The translations under genes and the position numbers were made by a program. From positions 367,101 through 431,100 of the forward strand of contig NZ_CP036455.1 in assembly GCF_004323735.1 (NCBI RefSeq): DNA of 64,000 nucleotides, in the 5' to 3' direction. A model generated the notes under the pieces. The model saw nothing but the letters and a program-made list of their open reading frames with translations. It did no database searches and had not been told where the DNA came from. Shown in pieces: positions 1-8,790 of the stretch (within the stretch, counting starts at the first letter, position 1; every line of letters starts with the position of its first letter). Origin of the DNA: Streptomonospora litoralis. GTDB lineage: Bacteria; Actinomycetota; Actinomycetes; Streptosporangiales; Streptosporangiaceae.

Positions 1-1
1 G

Positions 2-289
2 TGGGGCTGGGACTTCCCGGCTCTGGCCATGGCGGCGGCCCGGTTGGGCGAACCGGACACGGCGGTCGACGTGCTGCTGCTCGACACCCCGAAGAACCGC
101 CACCTGCCCAACGGCCACAACCGCCAGCACGCCGCCCTCCCGCTCTACCTGCCCGGCAACGGCGGCCTGCTGGCCGCGCTGGCGCTGATGGCCGGGGGGT
201 TCGACGGCGACGGCGGGGCGGCGTCACCCGGGTTCCCCCGCGACGGGGCCTGGACGGTGCGGCACGAGGGCTTCGTGCGCTCGCCGTGA
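2..289 (+). CDS. C-terminal fragment of a glycoside-hydrolase-like protein
   Basis: The gene is cut by the left window edge and only its last 95 codons are present, reading in frame from base 2 to the TGA at 287-289. The segment starts WGWDFPALAM and contains LLLDTPKNRHLPNGHN and LPLYLPGNGGLLAALAL. These match my recollection of the C-terminal end of a large actinobacterial (alpha/alpha)6-type glycosidase family. The next genes in the same direction are a sugar-type oxidoreductase and two sugar ABC permeases, which fits a carbohydrate-use operon. The catalytic part lies outside the window, so the substrate cannot be read. The family call is from memory of the motif, not from an alignment. Confidence 0.55.
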   Translation, partial: WGWDFPALAMAAARLGEPDTAVDVLLLDTPKNRHLPNGHNRQHAALPLYLPGNGGLLAALALMAGGFDGDGGAASPGFPRDGAWTVRHEGFVRSP

Positions 290-351
290 CGCCGGACCGC
301 GCGGCGCGAGTGGACCCGCAGAGGACGACACCCGATGAGCCTAGGAGAGGT

Positions 352-1749
352 ATGACCGAGAACCGGCGGTACGCAGTGGTCGGCACGGGGGCGCGTGCGC
401 AGTTCTTCATCGCCGCACTGGCAGGTGAGTACGCGGACGTCGCCGAACTGGCCGCCTGGTGCGAACCCAACCCGGCCCGGATGGACCACGCGGACAGCCT
501 CGTGGCCGCGCACCGGCCCGGCGCGCGGCCGCCCGCGCGCTACGGCCCCGACGACCTTGAACGCATGATCGCCGACGAGCGGGTGGACACCGTCGTGGTG
601 ACCAGCCCCGACTGGACCCACGCCGACATGGTCGCGCGGGCCATGCGGGCCGGAGCCGACGTCGTGCTGGAGAAACCGCTGACCACCTCGGTCGCCGGGT
701 GCCGGACCATCTCCGCGGCCGCCGCCGAGTCCGGCCGGTCGCTGGTGCTGACGTTCAACTACCGTTACTCGCCGCGCAACGCGGCGCTCAAGGAGGTGCT
801 GGCGTCCGGCGCGATCGGCGAAATCACCTCCGTGCATTTCGAATGGGCGCTGGACACGATGCACGGCGCCGACTACTTCCGCCGCTGGCACCGGGACAAG
901 GGCCGCTCGGCCGGACTGGCCGTGCACAAGGCCAGCCACCACTTCGACCTGGTGAACTGGTGGCTCGCGGACACCCCCGGCTGGGTGTTCGCCTCCGGTG
1001 GCCTGCGCTTCTACGGCGACGAGAACGCCCGCGCCCGCGGGCTGGGCGAGCGTCCCGAGCGCGGAACGGTCGACCCGCCCAGCACCGATCCCTTCGCGCT
1101 CGACCTGCGCGACGACGCGGTGCTGCGCTCGCTCTACTGGGACGCCGAGGCCAACGACGGCTACCTGCGCGACCGCGACGTCTTCTCCTCGGGCATCACC
1201 ATCGAGGACAACGTCGCCGCCCTCGTCGGCTACGGCGGCGGCGCCGTACTGACCTACTCGCTCAACGCGCACAGCCCCTGGGAGGGCTACCGCGTGGCGG
1301 TGAACGGCACCGCCGGGCGGGCCGAGCTCGACGTCGTCGAACGCAGCGCCGTGCTGCCCGGACCGGACGGCAGGTTCGTACTGGACGCCAGTTCCGTCGC
1401 CGACACGGCCGACAGCGACGGCCGCCGCCGGGGTTCGCGGCTGACCGTGCAGCGGCACTGGGAGCGGGCCCGGCCGGTGCCGATCGAAGAGGACGATGCC
1501 GGCGGCCACGGCGGCGGCGACGCCCTGCTGCTGCAGGACGTGTTCGGCACCCCTGCGCCGGATCCGCTGGGCAGGCGGGCCGAGTACCGTGACGGCCTCG
1601 CCTCGGTCGCCGTGGGCCTGGCCGCCAACGCGTCGATGGACTCCGGACTGCCCGTGCGCATCGCCGAACTGGGCCTGCCCCCGCTGTCGGCGGCCTCGGC
1701 GGCCACGGACACGCCACGGGAGGGGATGCACCATGTCGGCGATCGGTGA
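352..1749 (+). CDS. Gfo/Idh/MocA family NAD(P)-dependent oxidoreductase
   Basis: 465 residues. A Rossmann nucleotide-binding motif (VVGTGARAQ, about residues 9-17) opens the protein, followed by the family's EKP motif at about 107-109. A HKASHHFDL segment near residues 192-200 holds the usual catalytic histidine/aspartate region of the C-terminal alpha/beta domain. Such enzymes oxidise or reduce sugars, inositols or sugar acids using NAD(P). The chosen ATG follows AGGAGAGG by a few bases; the long upstream extension of the same frame is antisense-style GC noise. The 3' end overlaps the next permease gene by 17 bp, so the two are co-transcribed. The sugar substrate is not determined by the sequence. 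Confidence 0.88.
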   Translation: MTENRRYAVVGTGARAQFFIAALAGEYADVAELAAWCEPNPARMDHADSLVAAHRPGARPPARYGPDDLERMIADERVDTVVVTSPDWTHADMVARAMRAGADVVLEKPLTTSVAGCRTISAAAAESGRSLVLTFNYRYSPRNAALKEVLASGAIGEITSVHFEWALDTMHGADYFRRWHRDKGRSAGLAVHKASHHFDLVNWWLADTPGWVFASGGLRFYGDENARARGLGERPERGTVDPPSTDPFALDLRDDAVLRSLYWDAEANDGYLRDRDVFSSGITIEDNVAALVGYGGGAVLTYSLNAHSPWEGYRVAVNGTAGRAELDVVERSAVLPGPDGRFVLDASSVADTADSDGRRRGSRLTVQRHWERARPVPIEEDDAGGHGGGDALLLQDVFGTPAPDPLGRRAEYRDGLASVAVGLAANASMDSGLPVRIAELGLPPLSAASAATDTPREGMHHVGDR

Positions 1750-2677
1750 ACTCGCCTCGATGCAGCGCACCAAGGCGGCGCGCACCCGGACCAGCCCGGC
1801 CGAACAGGGCGACAACCGGGCCGCGCTGGTGTTCCTGGCGCCGTGGTTCGTGGGCCTCGCCCTGATCACCGTCGGCCCGATCACGGCCTCGCTGTACCTG
1901 TCGTTCACCGACTACAGCCTGCTGGACGCGCCCGAATGGACCGGGCTGGACAACTACATCGCGATGGCGAACGACCCGCGGCTGTTCACCTCGCTGCGGG
2001 TGACCTTCACCTACGTGTTCGTCTCGGTCCCGCTGCAGTTGGCGGCTGCGCTGGGGCTCGCGCTGTTCCTCGACCGCGGGCTGCGCGGCCTGCCGATCTA
2101 CCGGTCGGTGTTCTACCTGCCGTCGCTGCTGGGTGCGAGCGTGGCGGTCGCCATCCTGTGGCGGCGGATCTTCGGCAACGCGGGGCTGATCAACCAGCTC
2201 CTGGGAATGATCGGCTTCGAGAACGCCCCCGGCTGGATCGCCCACCCCGACTACGCGCTGGGCACGCTGATCGTGTTCAACGTGTGGACGTTCGGCTCGC
2301 CGATGGTGATCTTCCTGGCCGGGCTGCGCCAGATCCCGAACGACCTCTACGAGGCGTCCGCCATCGACGGGGCGGGCAAGCTGCGCCAGTTCCGCTCCGT
2401 CACCATTCCGCTGCTGACCCCGATCATCTTCTTCAACCTGGTCCTGCAGATCATCTTCGCCTTCCAGGCGTTCACGCAGGCCTTCGTCGTCAGCGGAGGA
2501 ACGGGCGGACCGATCGACTCGACGCTGTTCTACACGCTGTACCTGTACGAGGAGGGCTTCGCCAACCTCCACATGGGCTACGCGTCGGCGATGGCCTGGC
2601 TGCTGCTGGTGATCATCGCGGCGCTCACCGCGGTCAACTTCTTCGCCTCGAAGTACTGGGTTTTCTACAATGACTGA
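1733..2677 (+). CDS. Carbohydrate ABC transporter permease (MalF/UgpA type)
   Basis: 314 residues with about six transmembrane helices and the cytoplasmic EAA loop EASAIDGAGKLRQF at about residues 207-220, which docks on the ATPase of CUT1-type sugar importers. The ATG at 1733 sits inside the end of the oxidoreductase gene. The 3' end overlaps the next permease by 8 bp, implying translational coupling. No substrate-binding protein or ATPase is visible in the window; the binding protein may lie upstream of base 1, and many actinomycetes share one MsiK-type ATPase among importers. Substrate unknown. Confidence 0.92.
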   Translation: MSAIGELASMQRTKAARTRTSPAEQGDNRAALVFLAPWFVGLALITVGPITASLYLSFTDYSLLDAPEWTGLDNYIAMANDPRLFTSLRVTFTYVFVSVPLQLAAALGLALFLDRGLRGLPIYRSVFYLPSLLGASVAVAILWRRIFGNAGLINQLLGMIGFENAPGWIAHPDYALGTLIVFNVWTFGSPMVIFLAGLRQIPNDLYEASAIDGAGKLRQFRSVTIPLLTPIIFFNLVLQIIFAFQAFTQAFVVSGGTGGPIDSTLFYTLYLYEEGFANLHMGYASAMAWLLLVIIAALTAVNFFASKYWVFYND

Positions 2678-3635
2678 ACGCGAACTGCTCGGAGCAGACA
2701 CCCGGGAACCGCAGCGTGCCGAGCCTGCGCCGACCGCCCCCGCCGCTTCGGCGCCGCCCGGGTCGGCGTTGGCGCCTGAGGCCGGACCGCGCCACAGAGC
2801 CGACTGGCCCTACCTCCTGCGCCGCACCGCCAAGCACGCCGTACTGATCGCCGCCGGCCTCGTGATGATCTACCCGCTGCTGTGGATGGTCGCGAGCTCC
2901 TTCAAACCCAATGCGCTGATCTTCCGCGACCCCTCGCTGATTCCCAGCGAACTCGACCTCACCAACTACACGGCGGGCTGGACCGCCCTGACGCACCCCT
3001 TCACCCACTACCTGATGAACTCGTTCGTCATCGTGGCCGGCGCGGTGCTGGGCAACCTCGTCTCGTGCTCGATGGCCGCCTACGCCTTCGCCCGGCTCAA
3101 CTTCCGCGGCCGCAAGCTGTGGTTCGCGGTCATGCTGATGTCGATCATGCTGCCGATCCACGTGGTGATCGTGCCGCAGTACATCCTGTTCTCGCAGCTG
3201 GACTGGATCAACACCTACCTGCCGCTGGTGGTGCCCAAGCTGCTGGCCACGGACGCGTTCTTCATCTTCCTGATGGTGCAGTTCTTCCGCGGCATCCCGC
3301 GGGACCTGACCGAGGCGGCGCACATCGACGGAGCCGGGCACGGCCGCATCTTCCTGCAGATCATGCTGCCGCTGTCCACCCCGGCCCTGGCCACCACCGC
3401 GATCTTCACCTTCATCTGGACCTGGAACGACTTCTTCAGCCAACTCATCTTCCTCACCGACCCCGAGATGTACACGGTTCCGGTCGCACTGCGGACCTTC
3501 GTCGACTCCACATCAGACAGCTCCTGGGGCTCGCTGATGGCGATGTCGGTGGTCTCGCTGGTCCCGATCTTCCTGCTGTTCCTGTTCGGCCAGCGCTACC
3601 TCGTGCGCGGCATCGCCACGACCGGCCTGAAATAG
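2670..3635 (+). CDS. Carbohydrate ABC transporter permease (MalG/UgpE type)
   Basis: 321 residues; a proline/alanine-rich cytoplasmic N-terminus of about 45 residues precedes six predicted membrane helices. The EAA loop [14 protein letters not shown] lies near residues 214-227. It is the second membrane subunit of the sugar importer whose partner ends 8 bp inside this gene. The protein ends with the RGIATTGLK tail common in MalG-type permeases. It is the last gene of the sugar operon in the window; about 100 bp separate it from hemL. Confidence 0.92.
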   Translation: MTERELLGADTREPQRAEPAPTAPAASAPPGSALAPEAGPRHRADWPYLLRRTAKHAVLIAAGLVMIYPLLWMVASSFKPNALIFRDPSLIPSELDLTNYTAGWTALTHPFTHYLMNSFVIVAGAVLGNLVSCSMAAYAFARLNFRGRKLWFAVMLMSIMLPIHVVIVPQYILFSQLDWINTYLPLVVPKLLATDAFFIFLMVQFFRGIPRDLTEAAHIDGAGHGRIFLQIMLPLSTPALATTAIFTFIWTWNDFFSQLIFLTDPEMYTVPVALRTFVDSTSDSSWGSLMAMSVVSLVPIFLLFLFGQRYLVRGIATTGLK

Positions 3636-3741
3636 GGCAGGGAAGCACCCCCTCGGCAGCGGCCGCGGGCACGCCCGCGGCGCCCCTGCGGCCGCCCGAG
3701 GCGTGCCCGGTCGGCGGGCGGCTCCTGCCACACTTGGGTAC

Positions 3742-5031
3742 GTGGGTACACGAGAGACTTCCGCCGAGCTTTTCCAGCGAGCGAGCGCCGTCGTCCCCGG
3801 CGCGGTGAACTCGCCCGTCCGCGCGTTCGGGGCCGTGGGGGGAACACCTCCGTTCATGGCATCGGGCCGGGGCCCCTACCTCACCGACGTCGACGGCAAC
3901 ACCTACGTCGACCTGATCTGCTCCTGGGGGCCGCTGATCCTGGGCCACGCCCACCCCGCGGTCGTCGAGGCGCTGACCGAGGCCGCGGCCAAGGGCACCT
4001 CCTACGGCACCCCGACCGCGGGCGAGGTGGAGCTGTCCGAGGAGATCGCCGCGCGCACCCCCGTCGAGCGGGTCCGGCTGGTCAACTCCGGCACCGAGGC
4101 GACCATGTCGGCGATCCGGGTGGCACGCGCCGCCACGGGCCGCGGCAAGGTGGTGAAGTTCGCCGGCAACTACCACGGTCACGTCGACGCGCTGCTGGCT
4201 TCCGCGGGCTCGGGCGTGGCCACCTTCGCGCTGCCCGACTCCCCGGGCGTCACCGGAGCGAGCGCCGCCGACACCATCGTGCTGCCCTACAACGACGCGG
4301 CCGCCGTCGAGCGGGTCTTCGCCGAGGAGGGTGAGGACATCGCCTGCGTCATCGCCGAAGCCTGCCCGGCCAACATGGGCGTCGTGCCGCCCGCGGACGG
4401 CTTCAACGCGAAGCTGAAGGAGATCGCCGCGGCGAACGGCTCGCTGCTGGTGCTCGACGAGGTGCTGACCGGGTTCCGCGTCAGCCGCTCGGGCTGGTAC
4501 GGGCTGGAAGGCGTAGTGCCCGACCTGGTGACCTACGGCAAGGTCATGGGCGGCGGGCTGCCCGCGGCCGCGTTCGGCGGCCGTGCGGAGCTGATGGAGC
4601 TGCTCGCTCCGGCCGGGCCCGTCTACCAGGCGGGCACGCTCTCCGGAAATCCGCTTGCCACCGCGGCCGGGTTGGCGACGCTGCGCAACGCCACCGACGA
4701 CGTATACGCGCGCATCGACGCGGCCGCCGACCAGGTCGCGAGCGCCGTGGAGCGCGAGCTGACCGCCGCCGGAGTGGAGCACCGCGTCCAGCGCGGCGGC
4801 AGCCTGTTCACCGTCTTCTTCACCGGCGATGAGGTCACCGACTTCGACGGAGCGCGGGCGCAGCACCTCGACCGCTTCGCCGCGTTCTTCAACGCCATGC
4901 TCGACCAGGGGGTCCACCTGCCCCCGGCGGCCTTCGAGGCGTGGTTCCTCTCGGCCGCCCACGACGACGCCGCGGTCGACCGCATCGTGAGTGCGCTGCC
5001 CCGGGCCGCCCGCGCAGCGGCGCAGGTCTAG
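3742..5031 (+). CDS. hemL: Glutamate-1-semialdehyde 2,1-aminomutase
   Basis: 429 residues, the usual length. It converts glutamate-1-semialdehyde to 5-aminolevulinate, the last step of the C5 route to tetrapyrroles, using PLP. N-terminal [12 protein letters not shown] and the [12 protein letters not shown] phosphate-binding segment are typical. The PLP-binding lysine is in [11 protein letters not shown] (Lys about 267). The GTG at 3742 is chosen because the protein then begins a few residues before the conserved ELFQRA helix. A CACACT hexamer ends 7 nt before it, a possible leaderless start. The next gene, a histidine phosphatase, commonly follows hemL in actinomycetes. Confidence 0.95.
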   Translation: MGTRETSAELFQRASAVVPGAVNSPVRAFGAVGGTPPFMASGRGPYLTDVDGNTYVDLICSWGPLILGHAHPAVVEALTEAAAKGTSYGTPTAGEVELSEEIAARTPVERVRLVNSGTEATMSAIRVARAATGRGKVVKFAGNYHGHVDALLASAGSGVATFALPDSPGVTGASAADTIVLPYNDAAAVERVFAEEGEDIACVIAEACPANMGVVPPADGFNAKLKEIAAANGSLLVLDEVLTGFRVSRSGWYGLEGVVPDLVTYGKVMGGGLPAAAFGGRAELMELLAPAGPVYQAGTLSGNPLATAAGLATLRNATDDVYARIDAAADQVASAVERELTAAGVEHRVQRGGSLFTVFFTGDEVTDFDGARAQHLDRFAAFFNAMLDQGVHLPPAAFEAWFLSAAHDDAAVDRIVSALPRAARAAAQV

Positions 5032-5368
5032 CCGGACGTCGACGAGAGCTTTCCGTGCCGGCTGCGGGCCGTGCAGGTCCCCCTCGGGGCCCCGTCTGCG
5101 GGGTCCCGACGGATTCCTCGGGAGCACCTTCGCCGTATCCGCGGGTGCTCCCACAGCCCCCGTCAACGATCTCGGGCGCGCCGCCCCGCGGCGCGCCCCG
5201 CGGTGAACGCGCTGCGAGCGGCGGTCGATAGATTGGACTCCGGCACCCGGCCCGGCGACGCCGGTTCCGTACTCGCCTGACGGGCGCATCGGCGCCGCGG
5301 GCGAGCCGTGCCCGTCATCCGCCCAAGCGCCGCCCCGCATCGATCGGAAGGGAATCGGTCGCCCGCAC
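5032..5368. other. Intergenic region hemL to histidine phosphatase
   Basis: 337 bp without a credible gene. The short frames here have no ribosome-binding site and no recognisable protein. I see no tRNA, strong inverted repeat or member of the window's repeat families. A purine-rich AAGGGA sits about 20 bp before the downstream ATG. Confidence 0.5.
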
Positions 5369-6007
5369 ATGAGTACGACCACCGTTGTGCATCTGCTCAG
5401 GCACGGTGAAGTCCACAACCCGGACGGGATCCTCTACGGCCGGCTGCCGGAGTTCCACCTGAGCGAAAACGGCGCGGAGATGGCCGCGCTGGCCGCGGAC
5501 TGGTTCGCCGGGCGCGACATCGCCGCGCTGTACTCCTCACCGCTGGACCGCGCCAAGGAGACCGCCGGGGCGGTCGCGGACGAGTTCGGGCTGGCGGTCC
5601 GGTTCGACGAGCGGCTGATCGAGGCCGGCAACACGTTCCAGGGCATGAGCCTCTCCTCGCGGTCGGTGCGCGACCCGCAGGTACTGCGTCGGCTGTACAA
5701 CCCGTTCCGGCCCTCATGGGGCGAGCCCTACTCGCGCATCGTGGCGCGCATGGTCGACGCCATCAAGGTGGTGCGCAAGGAGGCGTGGGGGCGCGAGGCC
5801 GTCTGCGTCAGCCACCAGTTGCCCATCTGGATGGCCCGCCGCGCGGCCGAGCAGAAGCGCCTGTGGCACCGCCCCGACCGCCGGCAGTGCAACCTCGCCA
5901 GCGTGACCTCGCTGACCTTCGAAGACCAGAAGCTCGTCAGCGTGGGCTACACCGAGCCCGCCGCCGCGCTCTACCGCGGGAAGGGTCCGCTCGTTCCCGG
6001 CGCCTGA
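5369..6007 (+). CDS. Histidine phosphatase family protein (phosphoglycerate mutase-like)
   Basis: 212 residues. The RHG catalytic motif is in HLLRHGEVHNP (R11-H12-G13), and the second histidine lies in the VCVSHQLPIW segment near residue 151. These are the two histidines of the phosphohistidine phosphatase mechanism. It differs from the true glycolytic mutase gpmA found at 26.5 kb. The substrate of this branch is not known. It lies directly after hemL. A strong hairpin overlaps its stop codon, so it probably ends the transcript. Confidence 0.85.
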   Translation: MSTTTVVHLLRHGEVHNPDGILYGRLPEFHLSENGAEMAALAADWFAGRDIAALYSSPLDRAKETAGAVADEFGLAVRFDERLIEAGNTFQGMSLSSRSVRDPQVLRRLYNPFRPSWGEPYSRIVARMVDAIKVVRKEAWGREAVCVSHQLPIWMARRAAEQKRLWHRPDRRQCNLASVTSLTFEDQKLVSVGYTEPAAALYRGKGPLVPGA

Positions 6008-6033
6008 GCGGCGCGCCGCGCCGCTCAGGCGCC
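5999..6033 (+). terminator. Hairpin at the end of the histidine phosphatase gene
   Basis: A near-perfect inverted repeat of 17-nt arms (5999-6015 and 6017-6033) around a single C. In RNA this gives a roughly 14-bp stem with a 7-nt loop. It includes the TGA stop codon. There is no T-run after it, as is usual for actinobacterial intrinsic terminators. Confidence 0.6.
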
Positions 6034-6351
6034 GGGCGGGCCCTCGGGAATTCGGGCGGACGCTCGGGCGTTACCGAGTCCGGAGAGTGGACGGCGCCGC
6101 CCGCAGCGGTGGCGTCGACCGCGCGGACGGTGTGACTGCCGACTCCCTGCGCCGAGCGCATTGCGCTACGCGGTAGGCTGGTCGTTCGGGTGCGGCGTCT
6201 CCTACCGGCGCGCGTTCCAGCGCGCCCCGCCCAAGGACGGGACGGATCCCGCCGCATTCAATCCGCCGGTACCGCACGCGCGCTGCCCGTTGTGCAGCGG
6301 GCATAGCCGTGCCGCCGTGTCATCAGGTCCGCAGGCGAAGAGGTGAGCCGC
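6034..6351. other. Intergenic region upstream of the bS22 gene
   Basis: About 320 bp without a supported gene. It must hold the promoter of the small ribosomal protein gene. A candidate -10-like GCGGTAGGCT stretch lies near 6169-6178, but no confident -35 can be assigned. AAGAGGTGAG just before 6352 is the ribosome-binding site. Confidence 0.4.
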
Positions 6352-6450
6352 ATGGGTTCCGTCATCAAGAAGCGCCGCAAGCGCATGGCGAAGAAGAAGC
6401 ACCGCAAGCTCCTGAAGAGGACCCGCGTCGCGCGCCGCAACAAGAAGTAG
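6352..6450 (+). CDS. 30S ribosomal protein bS22 (AURKAIP1/COX24 domain protein)
   Basis: A 32-residue, extremely basic protein: [19 protein letters not shown] at the start, ending RRNKK. This is the tiny actinobacterial ribosomal protein with the AURKAIP1/COX24 motif, seen bound to mycobacterial ribosomes near the decoding centre. The start is supported by AGAGGTGAG 6-10 nt upstream. The lysine/arginine pattern and length match the family. In actinomycetes this gene usually precedes a NAD-dependent epimerase gene, as it does here. Confidence 0.92.
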   Translation: MGSVIKKRRKRMAKKKHRKLLKRTRVARRNKK

Positions 6451-6587
6451 CCGACACTTCGGCAGCAGAGGCCGGTCCCTCCGCGGACACCGGGTGCTGC
6501 GGAGGCCCTCGCGGCCCCGCGGTCCTTCGGTCGCCGCGGATACCCCCTCTTTCGGCAACACCCCCTCGACTCGTGGAGGCGTGTCTG

Positions 6588-7598
6588 ATGGGCCGCGTCG
6601 TACTGGTAACCGGGGTCTCCCGCTATCTGGGGGCCCGCGTGGCCGAGGCCATGGCCGGCGAGGCCGGCGTGGACCGCGTCGTGGGGGTCGACACCGCGCC
6701 GCCGCGCCACCCGCTGGGGCCCGTCGAGCATGTCGCGGCCGATCTGCACGGCGGCAACCTGGCGCAGGCGGTGGCCGACTCCGGTGCCGACACCGTGCTC
6801 CACCTGGGACTGACGCCCGCCGACAGCCACGCGCCCGGCCGCGCCGCGGCCGCGAACGGCCACATTCTGGGCACGATGCAGCTGCTGTCGGGCTGCCAGC
6901 GCTCCCCGGCCGTCGAGCGCCTGGTGGTGCGCTCCAGCGCCGCCGTCTACGGCCAGTCCGTGCACGACCCGCTGCTGTGCACCGAGGACCGCGCGGCCCG
7001 CAGCATGCCGCGCTCCGCCTACGCGCACAACGCCGCCGAGGTGGAGGAGCACACCGCTCTGCTGGCCCGGCGCCGCCCCGACCTGTCGGTGGCCGTGCTG
7101 CGCTTCGCCAGCTTCATCGGCCCCTCCGTCGACACCCCCCTGACCCGCTACCTGGGTCTGCGCCTGGTGCCCACGGTCCGCGGATACGACCCCCGCATGC
7201 AGTTCATCCACGAGGACGACGGCGTCGAAGCCGTCCGGCGGATGGCGCTGACCGACGGCGTCGGCGTGTTCAACGTTGCCGGGTCGGGGTCGCTCCCGCT
7301 TTCGCAGTGCCTGCGCCGAGTGGGCCGGCGCCGCTTCGCGGTGCCCGAGCGAGGACTGCGCGTCTTCGGCGGTCTCGCCCGCCGCGCGGATCTCGACTAC
7401 TCGCCCGACCAGCTGCGGCTGCTGTGCTCGGACCGCGTGCTGGACTTCAGCAAGCTGGAGCGGGTGCTGGGCTGGTCGCCTGCCTACACGTCCCAGGAGG
7501 CGTTCGAGTCCTATCTGACCGAGCGCTCCGGCGGCCACCGGGGGCACGGCGCCGCCCGCAGGCACCGGCATCGGCCGCGTCCCGCGCTGGGCGCCTGA
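6588..7598 (+). CDS. NAD-dependent epimerase/dehydratase family (SDR-like) protein
   Basis: 336 residues with an N-terminal Rossmann motif (VTGVSRYLG, about 7-15). It resembles the extended SDR protein that follows bS22 in many actinomycetes. The usual YxxxK catalytic pair appears as Y145-A-H-N-A, so the lysine is missing and a classical dehydrogenase reaction is doubtful. The ATG at 6588 has TGGAGG 9 nt upstream; GTG 6573 is an alternative. The C-terminus ends in a basic His/Arg-rich tail. Function unknown; a binding or regulatory role using the nucleotide fold is possible. Confidence 0.8.
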   Translation: MGRVVLVTGVSRYLGARVAEAMAGEAGVDRVVGVDTAPPRHPLGPVEHVAADLHGGNLAQAVADSGADTVLHLGLTPADSHAPGRAAAANGHILGTMQLLSGCQRSPAVERLVVRSSAAVYGQSVHDPLLCTEDRAARSMPRSAYAHNAAEVEEHTALLARRRPDLSVAVLRFASFIGPSVDTPLTRYLGLRLVPTVRGYDPRMQFIHEDDGVEAVRRMALTDGVGVFNVAGSGSLPLSQCLRRVGRRRFAVPERGLRVFGGLARRADLDYSPDQLRLLCSDRVLDFSKLERVLGWSPAYTSQEAFESYLTERSGGHRGHGAARRHRHRPRPALGA

Positions 7599-7681
7599 GC
7601 CGTTCGCAGGGCGCATGGCGCGCCCGGCGCCGGTGCGGCCCGGTGTCGGCGGCCGAGTCGTCGAAACCGGCCCGCGGCCTC

Positions 7682-8605
7682 CTATCGGCGGCGGTGGCGC
7701 CGCCGCAGCACGCTCATCGCCAGACCGCCGGCGACGGCTCCGGCGGCCGCCGCGGGTAGGCCAACCCGCAGGGCCGCGCGGTGCGTGCGGAACTCGTGAA
7801 CCGGCCAGCCCCGAGTGAGGGCGTGGTCGCGCAGCGCGTCGTCGGGGTTGACCGCGTTGGGACGGCCGACCGCGCGCAGCAGCGGCAGATCGTTGCTGGA
7901 GTCGCTGTAGGCGGTGCAGTCGGCCAGGTCCACGCCCTCGTGGCGGGCCAGCGACTCCACGGCCGCCGCCTTGGCCGGCCCGTGCAACAGGTCGCCCACC
8001 AGGCGGCCGGTGTAGACGCCGTCCACGGTTTCCGCGACGGTACCCAGCGCGCCGTCCAGCCCCAGGCGGCGCTTGATGATGTCGGCCAGCTCCACGGGTG
8101 TCGCGGTGACCAGCCAGACGCGCTCACCGGCTTTGAGGTGGCGGTCGACCAGGCGCCGCGTGCCCTCCCAGATGCGGTCGGACATCGAATCGTCGTAGAT
8201 GTCCTCGCACAGATTCACCAGGTCGTTGACGTCGTGTCCGGCGACGAAGGCGAGCGCGGCCTCACGTGCCGCGTCGATCTGCTGCGACTGCTCGGTGCCG
8301 CTGACACGGAAGACCAACTGCCCCCAGGCGAAGCGCATCAGGTCACGCGTGGTGAACAGGTCGCGCGCGGCCAGCCCGCGGGCGAAGTGGTAGATCGACG
8401 CGCCGCGCATCAGGGTGTTGTCGACGTCGAAGAACGCGATGGGCGCGCCGTCGCGCGCCGCGGCGGCGGTGGCGCCCGCCGGAACCGGCGGGGTGCGGGT
8501 GCCGCCGGCCCGGCCGCCGCCCTGGCGGGCTTCGGCCGCGGCCGCCGACGCTTCCCCGGCGAGGGCGGCGCGGCCACGGTCGTCTCGACGGAGATAGCGC
8601 CACAT
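7682..8605 (-). CDS. HAD-IB family phosphatase (SerB-like), C-terminal membrane anchor
   Basis: 307 residues. The HAD nucleophile motif DVDNT is at D60-D62, preceded by a 50-residue Ala/Arg-rich N-terminus. The HAD-IB cap follows, and the Mg-binding end motif is in AYSDSSNDLPLLRAVG. Relatives dephosphorylate phosphoserine-like or glycerol-phosphate substrates. A hydrophobic stretch then a basic RRRHRRR tail closes the protein, suggesting membrane attachment. The ATG at 8605 has GGAGG 3-7 nt upstream on the minus strand, so the longer frame to 8707 is not used. It is convergent with the epimerase gene. Confidence 0.85.
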   Translation of the reverse strand: MWRYLRRDDRGRAALAGEASAAAAEARQGGGRAGGTRTPPVPAGATAAAARDGAPIAFFDVDNTLMRGASIYHFARGLAARDLFTTRDLMRFAWGQLVFRVSGTEQSQQIDAAREAALAFVAGHDVNDLVNLCEDIYDDSMSDRIWEGTRRLVDRHLKAGERVWLVTATPVELADIIKRRLGLDGALGTVAETVDGVYTGRLVGDLLHGPAKAAAVESLARHEGVDLADCTAYSDSSNDLPLLRAVGRPNAVNPDDALRDHALTRGWPVHEFRTHRAALRVGLPAAAAGAVAGGLAMSVLRRRHRRR

Positions 8606-8790
8606 GCCTCCGAGCCTAAGACCCGCGCACGCACGGCCGGACACCGTGCGGGAACCGCGATATGTCCGGTGAGGTAACTCACATGTTAAACACCTGATTC
8701 CGCGCATATGGAGGTGAGTGGGACAAATCTGGCGGAGATTCCTACGCGTGCGTTCACGATCGGCCCTTCGAGTGCACCATCATTAGCGGG

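Noticed and set aside
1-351. Extension of the oxidoreductase frame to base 1
   Set aside because: The first 117 codons are Arg/Pro-rich; a clear ribosome-binding site and Rossmann start are at 352, and another frame here encodes the glycosidase tail.
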